Positions 1 through 8,739 of a DNA stretch of 35,251 nt are shown here, in pieces. The notes below the pieces were generated by a model, which did not search any database, was not told the DNA's origin, and saw nothing but the letters and a program-made list of their open reading frames with translations. Source of the DNA: Dysgonomonas sp. Marseille-P4677 (lineage in GTDB: Bacteria; Bacteroidota; Bacteroidia; Bacteroidales; Dysgonomonadaceae); contig NZ_JAEPKU010000036.1 in the NCBI RefSeq assembly GCF_016652235.1, positions 1 to 35,251 of the forward strand. Direction: 5' to 3'. The first letter of the stretch is position 1, and the number at the start of each line of letters is the position of its first letter. A program made the position numbers and the translations under genes.

Positions 1-105
1 CCGCGGCTTTATCTGTCCTTTTTTGCGCAATGCTATGGAAGGCTAAAAAAAGATAGAAACGAAGAGGTTTATACCCCAAGCAAGACACTTAGTTATATAG
101 GAGAT

Positions 106-1794
106 TTATTCGATGCTCGTAAAATTTCGGTTTATGAACTCTGTAATATTTCCGTATTTTTCAACACCAAGTTTTTTTCGTACACTAGTGGTTTTTGTAT
201 GAACAGTGTTAACACTCAATTGGATTACCACAGAGATTTCACTGCTGTTGAATTGCGAATAAATAAGGCAACATATTTTGAATTCTATATCGTCTAAGTT
301 GGGGTAGGCTTCTTTAATTTTATCAAAGATTCCGTAATGAACAGTATTTAGTACCTGATATAAAACCTCCCAGTCTGGAGTGTCTTTTCCATATGCAATC
401 TCATTAAACATTTTAATTAGGGCTTTGCCTTGTTTGTTTTCGGTATCTTGTATCAAATGCTCTAAATAAGCAGCTCTTTTTAATATTTTATAGTTATTGA
501 TCAGATTATTTCTCATAAACTCTTTTCGAGCATAATATTCTTTCAAGTCTGCTGTCAATGTAATTATTTCGTTGTTCAGTTTTTGTATTTCACCATAGGC
601 CTTGGATAATTGTTTAGTTTTAGAGAGCAATCTTCTATTATAGACGAGAAAGCTAATTGTCACTACCAATAAAGTAAGGTATAATATTCTTTCGATAATT
701 ACTTTCTTTCGTGCGAGCGCAATATTTTCGTTGCGCATTTCTTCAAACTGATGTTTTTTTTCTGTATTTGTTCGTGCATTACCCTTTTTTTCTTTCATTT
801 TACCAATCAGAAAACTGCTGTACATTTTATGATATTCCAAAGCTTTCGTATTGTTACCCGATTTCTCCTCAATTTGAGACAGGATATTGTAAATGTCCGA
901 TATTTTGGATAGGGAAGGGGGTGTTTCTTTTTCTGCAAATTTGAGACTAAGATCGGCATAATGACGGGCAGAATCAATTTTTGCCATATTCAGATAAGAT
1001 GTTGCTATATTTAATAAAATACGTCCCGATTCGAAAACAACACTATCTAGCATGGCTGCATCTTTGAAGTAAGTAATCGCTTTTTTGTATTCGCCTTGTT
1101 CGTTATATACTATTCCTTTACCTCGCAGTATTAATGCTTCCTCTTTCTTGTTCTGATGCTTCAAAGCCAAGTCTAATCCTTTGTTGTAATGGAATAAAGC
1201 CGAATCATATTGTTGAGAAATACGAAAATAGCGTCCCAATAATGTATTGGTTTTTATTTCGTATTTATGCTCTTTTATATCAGTAAATAAAGAAGAGGCT
1301 TCAGATAGCAGTTCTTTCGCGTCTTCAAAATGATCTTGATTGAGCATGATTTCTGCGATCGAGTATAAACTTAAGGCTTGTAAATATTTTATATCATGTT
1401 CTTTAGCATATGACTCCGCATATCTGTAATAATCAAGCGCTTTATCGAATAATTTATTCTTCTGTAAAACACGACCGCTGTAATAAGCTGAAAGTCCGGT
1501 ATAAGGATTTACCTGATTTTCTTTGAAATAATTATATACATCGAGTATAACTAAATCTGCTACGATGCTTTTGTTCGATCTGTCTTTTACCTGTACTTTG
1601 TATAATAGATATTTACAATAATTATACTCATCTTTTGGATCGATATGATAAGATTCTAGTAAAATTAATGCGTTATTTGGATTTTGGTTTATTAATTTCT
1701 CAATATTTTGCGAAGTTGGATTTGTTTCATCCTTTTCTTTCTTACATGATATAAATAGAAGAATAAACACAATGGGAATGGAGTAATACTTCAT
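106..1794 (-). CDS. Membrane-anchored TPR regulator with C-terminal LuxR-like HTH
   Basis: Probable one-component transmembrane regulator of 562 residues. The N-terminus is a short lipoprotein-type signal (LLFISC, Cys17). Residues 30-330 are helical repeats with TPR spacing, for example around 140-170, 183-212 and 222-250. One hydrophobic segment at about 366-386 (ILYLTLLVVTISFLVYN) is followed by a coiled coil (about 390-425). Residues 501-545 resemble the LuxR/sigma-4 helix-turn-helix (IEFKICCLIY, SSEISVVIQLSVNTV, RKKLG). The layout implies periplasmic TPRs sensing a ligand or protein and a cytoplasmic DNA-binding tail; that topology is inference. It is transcribed divergently from the secreted protein at 1991, with a TAnnTTTG box upstream, so it may control the neighbouring block. 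Its targets and ligand cannot be read from the sequence. If the Cys is lipidated, the protein would be anchored twice, which is odd; an uncleaved signal anchor is the alternative. Confidence 0.8.
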   Translation of the reverse strand: MKYYSIPIVFILLFISCKKEKDETNPTSQNIEKLINQNPNNALILLESYHIDPKDEYNYCKYLLYKVQVKDRSNKSIVADLVILDVYNYFKENQVNPYTGLSAYYSGRVLQKNKLFDKALDYYRYAESYAKEHDIKYLQALSLYSIAEIMLNQDHFEDAKELLSEASSLFTDIKEHKYEIKTNTLLGRYFRISQQYDSALFHYNKGLDLALKHQNKKEEALILRGKGIVYNEQGEYKKAITYFKDAAMLDSVVFESGRILLNIATSYLNMAKIDSARHYADLSLKFAEKETPPSLSKISDIYNILSQIEEKSGNNTKALEYHKMYSSFLIGKMKEKKGNARTNTEKKHQFEEMRNENIALARKKVIIERILYLTLLVVTISFLVYNRRLLSKTKQLSKAYGEIQKLNNEIITLTADLKEYYARKEFMRNNLINNYKILKRAAYLEHLIQDTENKQGKALIKMFNEIAYGKDTPDWEVLYQVLNTVHYGIFDKIKEAYPNLDDIEFKICCLIYSQFNSSEISVVIQLSVNTVHTKTTSVRKKLGVEKYGNITEFINRNFTSIE

Positions 1795-1818
1795 CGGTTT
1801 TTATTTTGTCTTATATAA

Positions 1819-1826
1819 CAAATATA
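1819..1826 (-). promoter_or_regulatory. -7 box TATATTTG of the TPR regulator gene
   Basis: Read on the minus strand this is TATATTTG, an exact match to the Bacteroidota -7 consensus TAnnTTTG, 25 bases upstream of the start codon at 1794. I see no convincing TTG at -33, so this is a candidate resting on one box and its position. Confidence 0.4.
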
Positions 1827-1990
1827 CGAATTTGCATTTTTTTCTAGCTATTAAATTGGCTTATATTCACCCTTTCCGATTGTTTTTTATCTCTTTTTAT
1901 AAAAAGTTTTCTTTTTCTCTAGGGTTTTTGGTTCCTGAACGATCATAATAATAGAAACCGGTTATTATTCATCTTTAAAACAATATAAGT

Positions 1991-3247
1991 ATGAAAACAA
2001 TTTATAAAAAGACCGTACAGATAGTCCTTGTTATTCTTATTGCATCTGTATCTATGTCGTTACAGGCTCAGAATATGTCGGCGAGCTACATTACTATCAG
2101 TGGTGTGGTCAAGGATAAAAAGTCGAATAAGAAGCTCGAATATGTAACTATTACTGTTCCGGGAACAAACATCGGTACTATAACAAATACGGATGGAGAA
2201 TTTTCGATTAAAGTAAAATCTGATTTTAATGCAAAGGCTCTGGAGATCTCCCACATAGGATACTTCAATACTAAATATCCGATAAAGGAAGAGGAACACG
2301 ATGTGACAATTTATCTTATACCGCATGTAAGTCAGCTGAAAGATGTTATAGTTCAGGCTGTGGATGCACGCAATCTGGTAGAGCAAGCTATTGGTAAGAT
2401 TGGCGATAATAATAGTACTAAAGCTAATATGTTGACTGGATTTTATCGCGAAACGGTAAAGAAAAGACGTAACTATATTAATATTTCTGAAGCAATACTC
2501 GAAATCTATAAAACATCATATACCGACGGCATTTCAGGCGATAGGGTTCAAGTATTCAAAGGACGCAGACTGTTAAGTCCCAAGGCAAGCGATACTCTTA
2601 TAGTTAAGCTACAGGGTGGCCCCAACCTTTCAGCGTTCTTAGATGTTGTGAAGAATCCCGAACTTATACTGGATGTAAAGACGCTTTCCGATTATAAGTT
2701 TGAATTAGAAGAATCCGCTATGCTAAACGAACGCCCTCATTATGTGATAAGTTTTACACCTCAGGTAGTGTATCCATATCCATTGCACTATGGCAGATTG
2801 TATATAGACAAACAAAGTCTGGCTTTTTCCCGTGCCGAGTTTAACCTAAGTATGGATGACCGAAATAAGGCGACACAGGCTATTTTGAGGAAGAAACCAT
2901 TTAATCTGCGATTCAAACCGGAAGAAGTGTCTTTCCTTGTTACATATAAATTGCAAGACGGGAAAAGCTATCTGAACTATGTATGGAGCGAAGTGAAGTT
3001 TAAATGTGACTGGAAACGTCGTCTTTTCTCTACAGGATATACCATTGTTTCCGAAATGGTGGTTACAGACCGTAAGGACGAAAATGTAATAAAGATTCCG
3101 AATAAGGAAGCGTTCAAAGAAAATTATGTATTGTCGGATAAAGTAGGAAATTTTTACGATCCGCATTTCTGGGAAGACTATAATATTATAGAACCTACCG
3201 AATCGCTTGAAAATGCAGTAAATAAATTGAAAAAACAATATAAATAA
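1991..3247 (+). CDS. Secreted CarboxypepD_reg-like domain protein (no STN)
   Basis: A 418-residue exported protein. Residues 1-27 form a signal peptide ending in AQA/Q. Residues 34-110 are a carboxypeptidase-regulatory-like beta-sandwich (ITISGVVKDKKSNKKLEYVT, then TNTDGEFSIKV and ISHIGY), the module that precedes the plug in SusC proteins. The remaining 300 residues are not a TonB receptor barrel. They contain a block (MLTGFYRETVKKRRNYINIS, then AILEIYKTSY) that recurs in the protein at 4758, so the two are paralogues. The match to the opening part of DUF5686-type proteins is only general, and those are much longer. It lies 51 bases ahead of an ECF sigma gene that seems to have its own promoter. 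Probably periplasmic or at the outer membrane. Function unknown; a role as substrate or partner of the sigma/FecR pair is inference from position and from the paralogue. Confidence 0.8.
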   Translation: MKTIYKKTVQIVLVILIASVSMSLQAQNMSASYITISGVVKDKKSNKKLEYVTITVPGTNIGTITNTDGEFSIKVKSDFNAKALEISHIGYFNTKYPIKEEEHDVTIYLIPHVSQLKDVIVQAVDARNLVEQAIGKIGDNNSTKANMLTGFYRETVKKRRNYINISEAILEIYKTSYTDGISGDRVQVFKGRRLLSPKASDTLIVKLQGGPNLSAFLDVVKNPELILDVKTLSDYKFELEESAMLNERPHYVISFTPQVVYPYPLHYGRLYIDKQSLAFSRAEFNLSMDDRNKATQAILRKKPFNLRFKPEEVSFLVTYKLQDGKSYLNYVWSEVKFKCDWKRRLFSTGYTIVSEMVVTDRKDENVIKIPNKEAFKENYVLSDKVGNFYDPHFWEDYNIIEPTESLENAVNKLKKQYK

Positions 3248-3261
3248 CCGCCATATTTTCG

Positions 3262-3269
3262 TAAATTTG
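3262..3269 (+). promoter_or_regulatory. -7 box TAAATTTG upstream of the ECF sigma gene
   Basis: Exact TAnnTTTG match 29 bases upstream of the sigma start codon at 3299, inside the 51-base gap after the preceding gene. It suggests a separate promoter for the sigma/FecR/STN unit. No clear -33 element is visible. Confidence 0.45.
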
Positions 3270-3298
3270 GATGTAATCTGTAAACGGTATTATAAATT

Positions 3299-3850
3299 AT
3301 GCTCAACGATTTACTTGTACTGAAAAAGATTAAAGAAGGGGATATAAAGACATTCGAAGAGGTCTTCCGAAACTACTATGCCTCTCTCTGTTTCTACAGC
3401 TTCAGTATTACCAATCGAAAAGACATTGCGGAAGAAATCGTACAAGAGTTGTTTTATGTTTTGTGGAAAGACAGACAAGAGATACAGGTGCTGCGCTCCG
3501 TGAAGAATTATCTTTACGGAGCAGTACGTAACCAGTCGCTACAATATCTCGAACATCGTGATGTGCAGGAACGCCATCGGCAAACTATTTTGCAGAAGAA
3601 TGAAAGTGAGCAGGATCTTACCCCCGACCTTCAGATGGAATACAAAGAACTCGAAAATGTGATAAATCGTACCTTAAAGCAATTGCCGGAACGCAGGCTC
3701 CGAATTTTTAAAATGCACCGTTTGGAAGGCAAAAAGTATAAGGAAATAGCTGAATACTTTGCTGTATCAGTAAAAACTATAGAAGCCGAAATGACTAAAG
3801 CTTATCAGGTATTACGACACGAAATAGAAAAATATAGCCACGTATTATGA
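3299..3850 (+). CDS. ECF RNA polymerase sigma-70 factor (Bacteroidetes type)
   Basis: A 183-residue extracytoplasmic-function sigma factor that would direct RNA polymerase to a small regulon when released by its anti-sigma. Region 2 spans about 5-60 (FEEVFRNYYASLCFYSFSI, then AEEIVQELFYVLWKDR). Region 4 spans about 118-175 (LKQLPERRLRIFKMHRLEGK, then YKEIAEYFAVSVKTIEAEM), a normal HTH. Length and spacing are usual for the group. Its stop codon overlaps the ATG of the FecR gene (ATGA), so translation is coupled and FecR is its expected partner. The genes it controls are not marked by any recognisable operator; autoregulation and control of the STN protein downstream are plausible. Confidence 0.95.
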   Translation: MLNDLLVLKKIKEGDIKTFEEVFRNYYASLCFYSFSITNRKDIAEEIVQELFYVLWKDRQEIQVLRSVKNYLYGAVRNQSLQYLEHRDVQERHRQTILQKNESEQDLTPDLQMEYKELENVINRTLKQLPERRLRIFKMHRLEGKKYKEIAEYFAVSVKTIEAEMTKAYQVLRHEIEKYSHVL

Positions 3851-4704
3851 ACCTAAAAGAAACTCAGAATAAAGCAACAGACATTGCTTGGAATAACCTC
3901 TACAAGCGATTCGAACAAGAAGGACTCCTTCCTGCCGAAGAGCGGGCGCTTAATACTAAAAAGGCTTTTCTCAGTGAGGCGAGCGTACGGTGGGTGGCTG
4001 TAGCTGCTGTTGTATTGTTATGTATTACTTCAGCCTTGCTTATTCATCAGTTATCTTCGTCGAAAGCCGATATGCTGACATTACAAAATCAGGATGATGC
4101 AACTACGTTGGTTACAACCCTCGAAGATGGTTCTGTAGTCTATCTGTCGAAAGCTGCATCGTTAAATTATCCTTCTCACTTTCATAAAGATAAAAGAGAA
4201 GTTACTTTGCAGGGAAATGCATTTTTCGAAATAAGTAAAAATAGGGAGCGTCCGTTTTTTATAGATACCAAAGCTGCTCAGATCGAGGTGTTGGGTACAG
4301 CTTTTAATGTGATAAGTAAAAATAATGAACCATTTTCTTTATCGGTAAAGCATGGTGAAGTAAGAGTAACACTAAAAACAACAGGACAGAAGGTTTATGT
4401 GAAAGAAGGAGAAACTGTATTACTCGAATCGGAGAGTTTACACAAATCTAAGGTGTCGGATTTGGATATGTTCGGTCAATATACAAGGCAGATACATTTT
4501 AAAGACGAACGGCTCGCAGATATTATTCGCATTATAAATATGAATTCAGACATAACCTTAGTGTTATCTCCCAATTTAGCAGACCGAAAATTAACTGTTG
4601 CCTTTTTTAATGATACCCCCCAGATGATGGCCGAATTGATATGTATGGCTATGAATTTGAAATGTACGGTAAGAGGTAATATGATTATTATAACCCCTCC
4701 TTAG
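3847..4704 (+). CDS. FecR-family anti-sigma factor
   Basis: A 285-residue inner-membrane anti-sigma factor. The cytoplasmic N-terminus (1-47) would bind the ECF sigma encoded just upstream. One membrane helix lies at about 49-69 (WVAVAAVVLLCITSALLIHQ). The periplasmic FecR domain covers about 85-190 (LEDGSVVYLSKAASLNYPS, VTLQGNAFFEIS, IEVLGTAFNV). Residues 212-283 are the DUF4974 tail, a fold related to STN, ending MIIITPP. In known surface-signalling systems this periplasmic part touches the STN domain of a TonB-dependent receptor. Here the next gene supplies an STN domain without a receptor barrel. The cytoplasmic part is short compared with the second FecR in this window. Confidence 0.92.
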   Translation: MNLKETQNKATDIAWNNLYKRFEQEGLLPAEERALNTKKAFLSEASVRWVAVAAVVLLCITSALLIHQLSSSKADMLTLQNQDDATTLVTTLEDGSVVYLSKAASLNYPSHFHKDKREVTLQGNAFFEISKNRERPFFIDTKAAQIEVLGTAFNVISKNNEPFSLSVKHGEVRVTLKTTGQKVYVKEGETVLLESESLHKSKVSDLDMFGQYTRQIHFKDERLADIIRIINMNSDITLVLSPNLADRKLTVAFFNDTPQMMAELICMAMNLKCTVRGNMIIITPP

Positions 4705-4757
4705 ATAAGTTTTTATAACTTTACTGTTAGGTAGTAATCTTCAAATAATAGCATATT

Positions 4758-6329
4758 ATGATATCGGCGGCAGAAAATATATTCCATCGTTTCATTGTCT
4801 GCTTGTTGTTATTCTTTACGGTAACAACCTTGTCGGCAGATGATGGAGGCATATTGAGCCGTAGGGTGGAAATAACAAAGAATAAAGGAACTGTTTATCA
4901 ACTATTGAAACAGTTGTCCGATCAGTCGGGATATCTTTTTATTTACGATAGCCAGATAATAGACAATAATAAAACTATAAAAATACGGAAGGGTAATTAC
5001 ACGCTAGGCGAAGCTATTTATGCCATTACACAAAACGAACGCTTAAAGATAAATGTAGTAGGTAACCATATTTTGCTCAGGCTCGACGATAATAAGGAGG
5101 AGCAGCTTAATCTCCGTACTGTACCTGCCATAGAGACCGAAAAAGAGCCTTATTTTACAATCAGCGGAAAGGTATACGATCGAATTACCAACGAACCTAT
5201 CGTTTATTCTTCTGTAAGTATTAATTATACTACAATTAATACTGTTACCAATCAGAGTGGCGAGTTTAGGCTTATTATTCCCGATTCGCTCAATCATTCT
5301 GTCGTAAAGTTTTCTCATGTAGGCTATGATAGTCAGGAGATAGAAGCGTACCTACTCGATGGGCAATATGTAAGTTTATCACTTGATCCGAGAGTGATCC
5401 CATTGCAAGAGGTTGTTGTCAGGGCGGTAGATCCGCTAAAAGAGCTACAGAATATGAAAGATAGTATCAAAGAAAACTATTCGTCGGAACCTGTTTTACT
5501 TACTGCTTTTTATCGTGAAGGTATAGATTATAAAAAAAAGAATATAGACCTTACCGAGTCGGTGCTTCAGATTTATAAGACAGGGTATCATAGTAAACCT
5601 GATAAAGACCAGACCAAATTGATAAAGATGCGTCGTATTGTAAGCAAGCAGGAAAAAGATACTATTTTCACTAAAATGAAATCGGGGATATATTCGACGT
5701 TGGTTTTGGATATAATAAAAGACTTGCCGGATTTTATTACTCTCGGTGAAAATACTCCTTACGAATATCGCCATACCGATATTACAACGATAGATGACAG
5801 GCGTGTGAATGTTATTTCATTCGAACAGCCGCAATATGTCAAAGAGCCGCTTTATAAGGGAGAGTTGTATATAGATGCAGATAATTCGGCTTTGACAGAA
5901 GCTCGCTTCGAAATAAATCCTCAATTTGTGGAAAAAGCAACCGGTTGGTTTATAGAACGTAAGAGTAGAGATATCAAGCTGAGCTTACAGGAGGCAAAAT
6001 ATGTTGTTTCATATCGCCCATCCGATGATGATAAATATTATGTAAGCCATATCAGAGGCGATATTCAATTTAAGGTCAGAAAAAAAGGCAGATGGTTTTC
6101 ATCACCGCTTCATATCTGGTTCGAGATGGTAAATTGTAAGACTGATACAGAAAATGTGAAAACATTCAACAAAAAAGAAAGGCTTTCGCCTCATAAAGTT
6201 TTTTCGGAAACAAAATATCGTTACGATAAGAGTTTCTGGGGGCATTTTAATGTCATTCTTCCGGAAGAAAAATTGAAAGAAACTATTCTTAATAATCTGA
6301 ATGAAGTAACAGAAACAGTTAGTAATTAG
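4758..6329 (+). CDS. STN + CarboxypepD_reg-like protein lacking a TonB receptor barrel
   Basis: A 523-residue exported protein with a signal peptide (about 1-27) and an STN domain at 40-109 (TVYQLLKQLSDQSGYLFIYD, then the typical ending VVGNHILLRL). A CarboxypepD_reg-like sandwich follows at 133-210 (FTISGKVYDRITNEPIVYSS; FSHVGY). The C-terminal 300 residues are homologous to those of the protein at 1991 (LLTAFYREGIDYKKKNIDL, LQIYKTGY). In SusC proteins these two N-terminal modules lead into a plug and a 22-strand barrel; neither is present here, and 300 residues could not hold them. It starts 53 bases after FecR and is probably in the same transcript. By analogy with FecA-FecR contacts the STN domain could signal to the neighbouring FecR; this is inference. 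Ligand and exact location are unknown. Confidence 0.82.
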   Translation: MISAAENIFHRFIVCLLLFFTVTTLSADDGGILSRRVEITKNKGTVYQLLKQLSDQSGYLFIYDSQIIDNNKTIKIRKGNYTLGEAIYAITQNERLKINVVGNHILLRLDDNKEEQLNLRTVPAIETEKEPYFTISGKVYDRITNEPIVYSSVSINYTTINTVTNQSGEFRLIIPDSLNHSVVKFSHVGYDSQEIEAYLLDGQYVSLSLDPRVIPLQEVVVRAVDPLKELQNMKDSIKENYSSEPVLLTAFYREGIDYKKKNIDLTESVLQIYKTGYHSKPDKDQTKLIKMRRIVSKQEKDTIFTKMKSGIYSTLVLDIIKDLPDFITLGENTPYEYRHTDITTIDDRRVNVISFEQPQYVKEPLYKGELYIDADNSALTEARFEINPQFVEKATGWFIERKSRDIKLSLQEAKYVVSYRPSDDDKYYVSHIRGDIQFKVRKKGRWFSSPLHIWFEMVNCKTDTENVKTFNKKERLSPHKVFSETKYRYDKSFWGHFNVILPEEKLKETILNNLNEVTETVSN

Positions 6330-6411
6330 GTGTATAATTTCGAGCGTGCAGCTTTTTATATCATTTTTCCGTCAATGAATAAGAACTATAACCGAAATTA
6401 AAACTACCATT

Positions 6412-7656
6412 ATGAAAAAATTATTAACCTTATTCATTATTCTTATTCTACCTTTATTTATTGCATGTTCTTCTGATGTTGAGAATCCATCTCCGGGTCC
6501 GTTACCTGATGCTGAACCCATTGTTCTCAAGCCCGAATTTGATAATAAATTGAAAAATAGTATAGATTTTAGTATTGATCTATTTAAAACAGTATATAAA
6601 TACGATAGCAATCCCAATGTATTTATATCGCCTCTGTCGGTAGACATGGCTTTGAGTATGATGTGGAATGGTGCAGCTGGAGACACAAAAATCGAGATGC
6701 AGCAAGCATTATATGATGAAGGTTATACGCCGGCTCAAATAAATGAATATTCGAAGACGTTTCGTGAAGCTTTAGTCGCAGTCGATCCTTCTACCCAATT
6801 AATGATTGCTAATTCCATATGGTATAAAAATAGTTTTGATATCAATAAATCCTTTATCGATGTTAATAAGTTAAACTATAATGCGGAGGTTGAAGCTCTT
6901 GACTTTTCGTCAGCAGATGCTGTTTCTAAAATTAATAATTGGTGTGCAGAAAATACAAATAATAAGATACCTCAAATTATAGATAATATACCCGATAAAG
7001 CAGTGATGTATCTTATCAATGCGATATATTTCAAAGGAATTTGGAAGTTTCAGTTCGACAAGAAAAACACAAATAATGCTAAGTTTCAGGCCGAAGACGG
7101 TGAGCAGGATGTGAGCATGATGTCGCAGAAGGCTACTTTGTCATATTCAGAAGATGTAAATGGACGTTATATCGAACTGCCATATGGTAATAAAGCATTT
7201 AGTATGGTTGTCGCTTTACCTCAAGAAGGGAAAACGATTGACGATATAATCACTAATTTAAATGCCGACTCTTGGAATGCCGTGATCAAAGGATGGAGTA
7301 CGAATCATGTAGATGTAAGGTTTCCACGTTTTCAACTAGAGTGTGAGTATGATATGCATGAAGATATATTGCCGGAGATGGGGATGATAAAGGCATTCGA
7401 CGATAGGGCCGATTTTGCCGGAATTTCTGCTACAGAGAGGCTACGTATATCGAAAGTCAAACATAAGACCTTTGTAGAAGTAAATGAAGAGGGAACTGAA
7501 GCTGCTGCCATAACAATGGTTGAGTCCCTCTTAACTTCTATCGGACCATCTATCCCAATTTCTTTTAATATGAATGAACCATTTATTTTTGCTATTAAGG
7601 AAAACAGTACCGGGGTTATTCTCTTTATGGGGAAAATAGGAAAGATTACGACATAA
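6412..7656 (+). CDS. Lipoprotein serpin (serine protease inhibitor family)
   Basis: A 414-residue serpin with a lipoprotein signal (LPLFIAC, Cys19), so it should be tethered to the cell envelope. The fold is complete: VFISPLSVDMALSMMWNGAA near the start, INAIYFKGIWKFQF in the middle, and FNMNEPFIFAIKENSTGVIL at the end. The hinge of the reactive-centre loop reads EEGTEAAAIT, the small-residue pattern of inhibitory serpins. Counting from the hinge Gly361 as P15 puts P1-P1' near Thr375-Ser376, with Leu at P2 and P3. That suggests an elastase-, subtilisin- or cysteine-protease-like target rather than a trypsin-like one; the register is an estimate. Bacteroidota serpins such as miropin of Tannerella trap host or bacterial proteases. 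It follows the STN protein by 82 bases in the same direction, possibly under its own promoter. Confidence 0.95.
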   Translation: MKKLLTLFIILILPLFIACSSDVENPSPGPLPDAEPIVLKPEFDNKLKNSIDFSIDLFKTVYKYDSNPNVFISPLSVDMALSMMWNGAAGDTKIEMQQALYDEGYTPAQINEYSKTFREALVAVDPSTQLMIANSIWYKNSFDINKSFIDVNKLNYNAEVEALDFSSADAVSKINNWCAENTNNKIPQIIDNIPDKAVMYLINAIYFKGIWKFQFDKKNTNNAKFQAEDGEQDVSMMSQKATLSYSEDVNGRYIELPYGNKAFSMVVALPQEGKTIDDIITNLNADSWNAVIKGWSTNHVDVRFPRFQLECEYDMHEDILPEMGMIKAFDDRADFAGISATERLRISKVKHKTFVEVNEEGTEAAAITMVESLLTSIGPSIPISFNMNEPFIFAIKENSTGVILFMGKIGKITT

Positions 7657-7681
7657 ATTTCTCATATTAGTCCCTTTCAAT

Positions 7682-8272
7682 TCAAATAAGAAATAGAACC
7701 AATATACCTAAAACTAAATCTGAGTGCTGGTTAAAATACGTCTTTATAAATCGGAGAGATTCTGATATATGTTCTTGTACAGTATGAACAGAAATACCTA
7801 GTTGTTCGGCTATCTCTTTATGCGAAAGGTTTTCTTTTCTACTCATATTAAATATTTTTTTCCTTTGGTGTGGAAGTTTATCAATAGCATCTATGAATAT
7901 TTGCTGATATTCGGAGAATATAAGTTCAGCTTCCACACCTTCTTCTTTTATTAACGAGGCTTTTGCATAAACTGCTTTCTTAACCTGTAGTTCGACGTTA
8001 CAATCTCTAAGATAGTTTAATATCCTATTGCGAGCCATTGTATATATAAATGCCGAAAAAGATAATTCGGGATTAATAAAATTGCGTATTTCCCATAAAC
8101 GTATGAATATCTCCTGAATAACATCATTTGTGTCTTCTTCCGATTTTAGAAAATGAAAACAATAATGATATAGCTTGTCCTTATATCTTATATACAGCTC
8201 TTTAAAAGCATCTTGACTTTCACGAGAGAGTAATAAGGCCAATTCGCTGTCTGTCTTTTGATTGTTCATCAT
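7682..8272 (-). CDS. ECF RNA polymerase sigma-70 factor of the PUL
   Basis: A 196-residue ECF sigma factor of the Bacteroidetes group. Region 2 lies at about 20-75 (FKELYIRYKDKLYHYCFHFL, then TNDVIQEIFIRLWEIRN). Region 4 lies at about 130-185 (AIDKLPHQRKKIFNMSRKEN, then HKEIAEQLGISVHTVQEHIS). The last residues (LVLGILVLFLI) are hydrophobic, which is seen in some Bacteroidota sigmas. Two adjacent ATG codons open the gene; either could be used. It faces away from the FecR gene at 8740, across 467 bases, instead of forming the usual sigma-FecR operon, and is convergent with the serpin gene. It is the likely activator of the PUL to its right, with that FecR as its inhibitor. Confidence 0.94.
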   Translation of the reverse strand: MMNNQKTDSELALLLSRESQDAFKELYIRYKDKLYHYCFHFLKSEEDTNDVIQEIFIRLWEIRNFINPELSFSAFIYTMARNRILNYLRDCNVELQVKKAVYAKASLIKEEGVEAELIFSEYQQIFIDAIDKLPHQRKKIFNMSRKENLSHKEIAEQLGISVHTVQEHISESLRFIKTYFNQHSDLVLGILVLFLI

Positions 8273-8739
8273 AGCTATTAGAAATAAAAGTACACTTATC
8301 TTTAAATAATAGTAATAGAGATATGAAGGTTAATAGATTTTAATGTGAATTTGATCTAAAAAAGAGTGACAAAGAGTAACATAATAGCTGAGACATATTA
8401 ATGATTTATCTATGGTGTTAACCTGTAAATTATCAATGTATCCCAGCCAATAAATACGCTAAACACTAACGAAATTACTGAATTTTTCTATTTTATCTAT
8501 AGTTTCTCAAAAGAATTTGAATCTTTGACTAAAAGTATCATTTGTGAAAAAGAAGGATAAAAAGTGAAATATATTCTATAAGTGTTTGCTTAATAGATTC
8601 TTGCTACATGCCTTATCAATAACCTTCTTTATATTTATAATCTTCTATGCAGGGTTTGTTGTGTTAAACTAAGTTAAAGTATAGAAGCTTACCCCTACAT
8701 CAATCAAGAAATAGTGTATTAATATAAAACCATAAAAGA
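8273..8739. other. 467-base divergent spacer between ECF sigma and FecR genes
   Basis: AT-rich region with stops in all frames and no gene that I can support. It must hold the promoters for the sigma gene (leftward) and the fecR-susC unit (rightward). I find no exact TAnnTTTG on either strand; the nearest is TATCATTTG near 8536-8546, one base too long. Control by a sigma factor with different specificity would fit, but no paired motif can be defined from one copy. Confidence 0.5.

Noticed and set aside
1-105. Open plus-strand frames at the left edge that might be the tail of a cut gene
   Set aside because: All three forward frames are short or continue antisense into the TPR gene, and none shows a recognisable motif; the left 105 bases are left without a gene.
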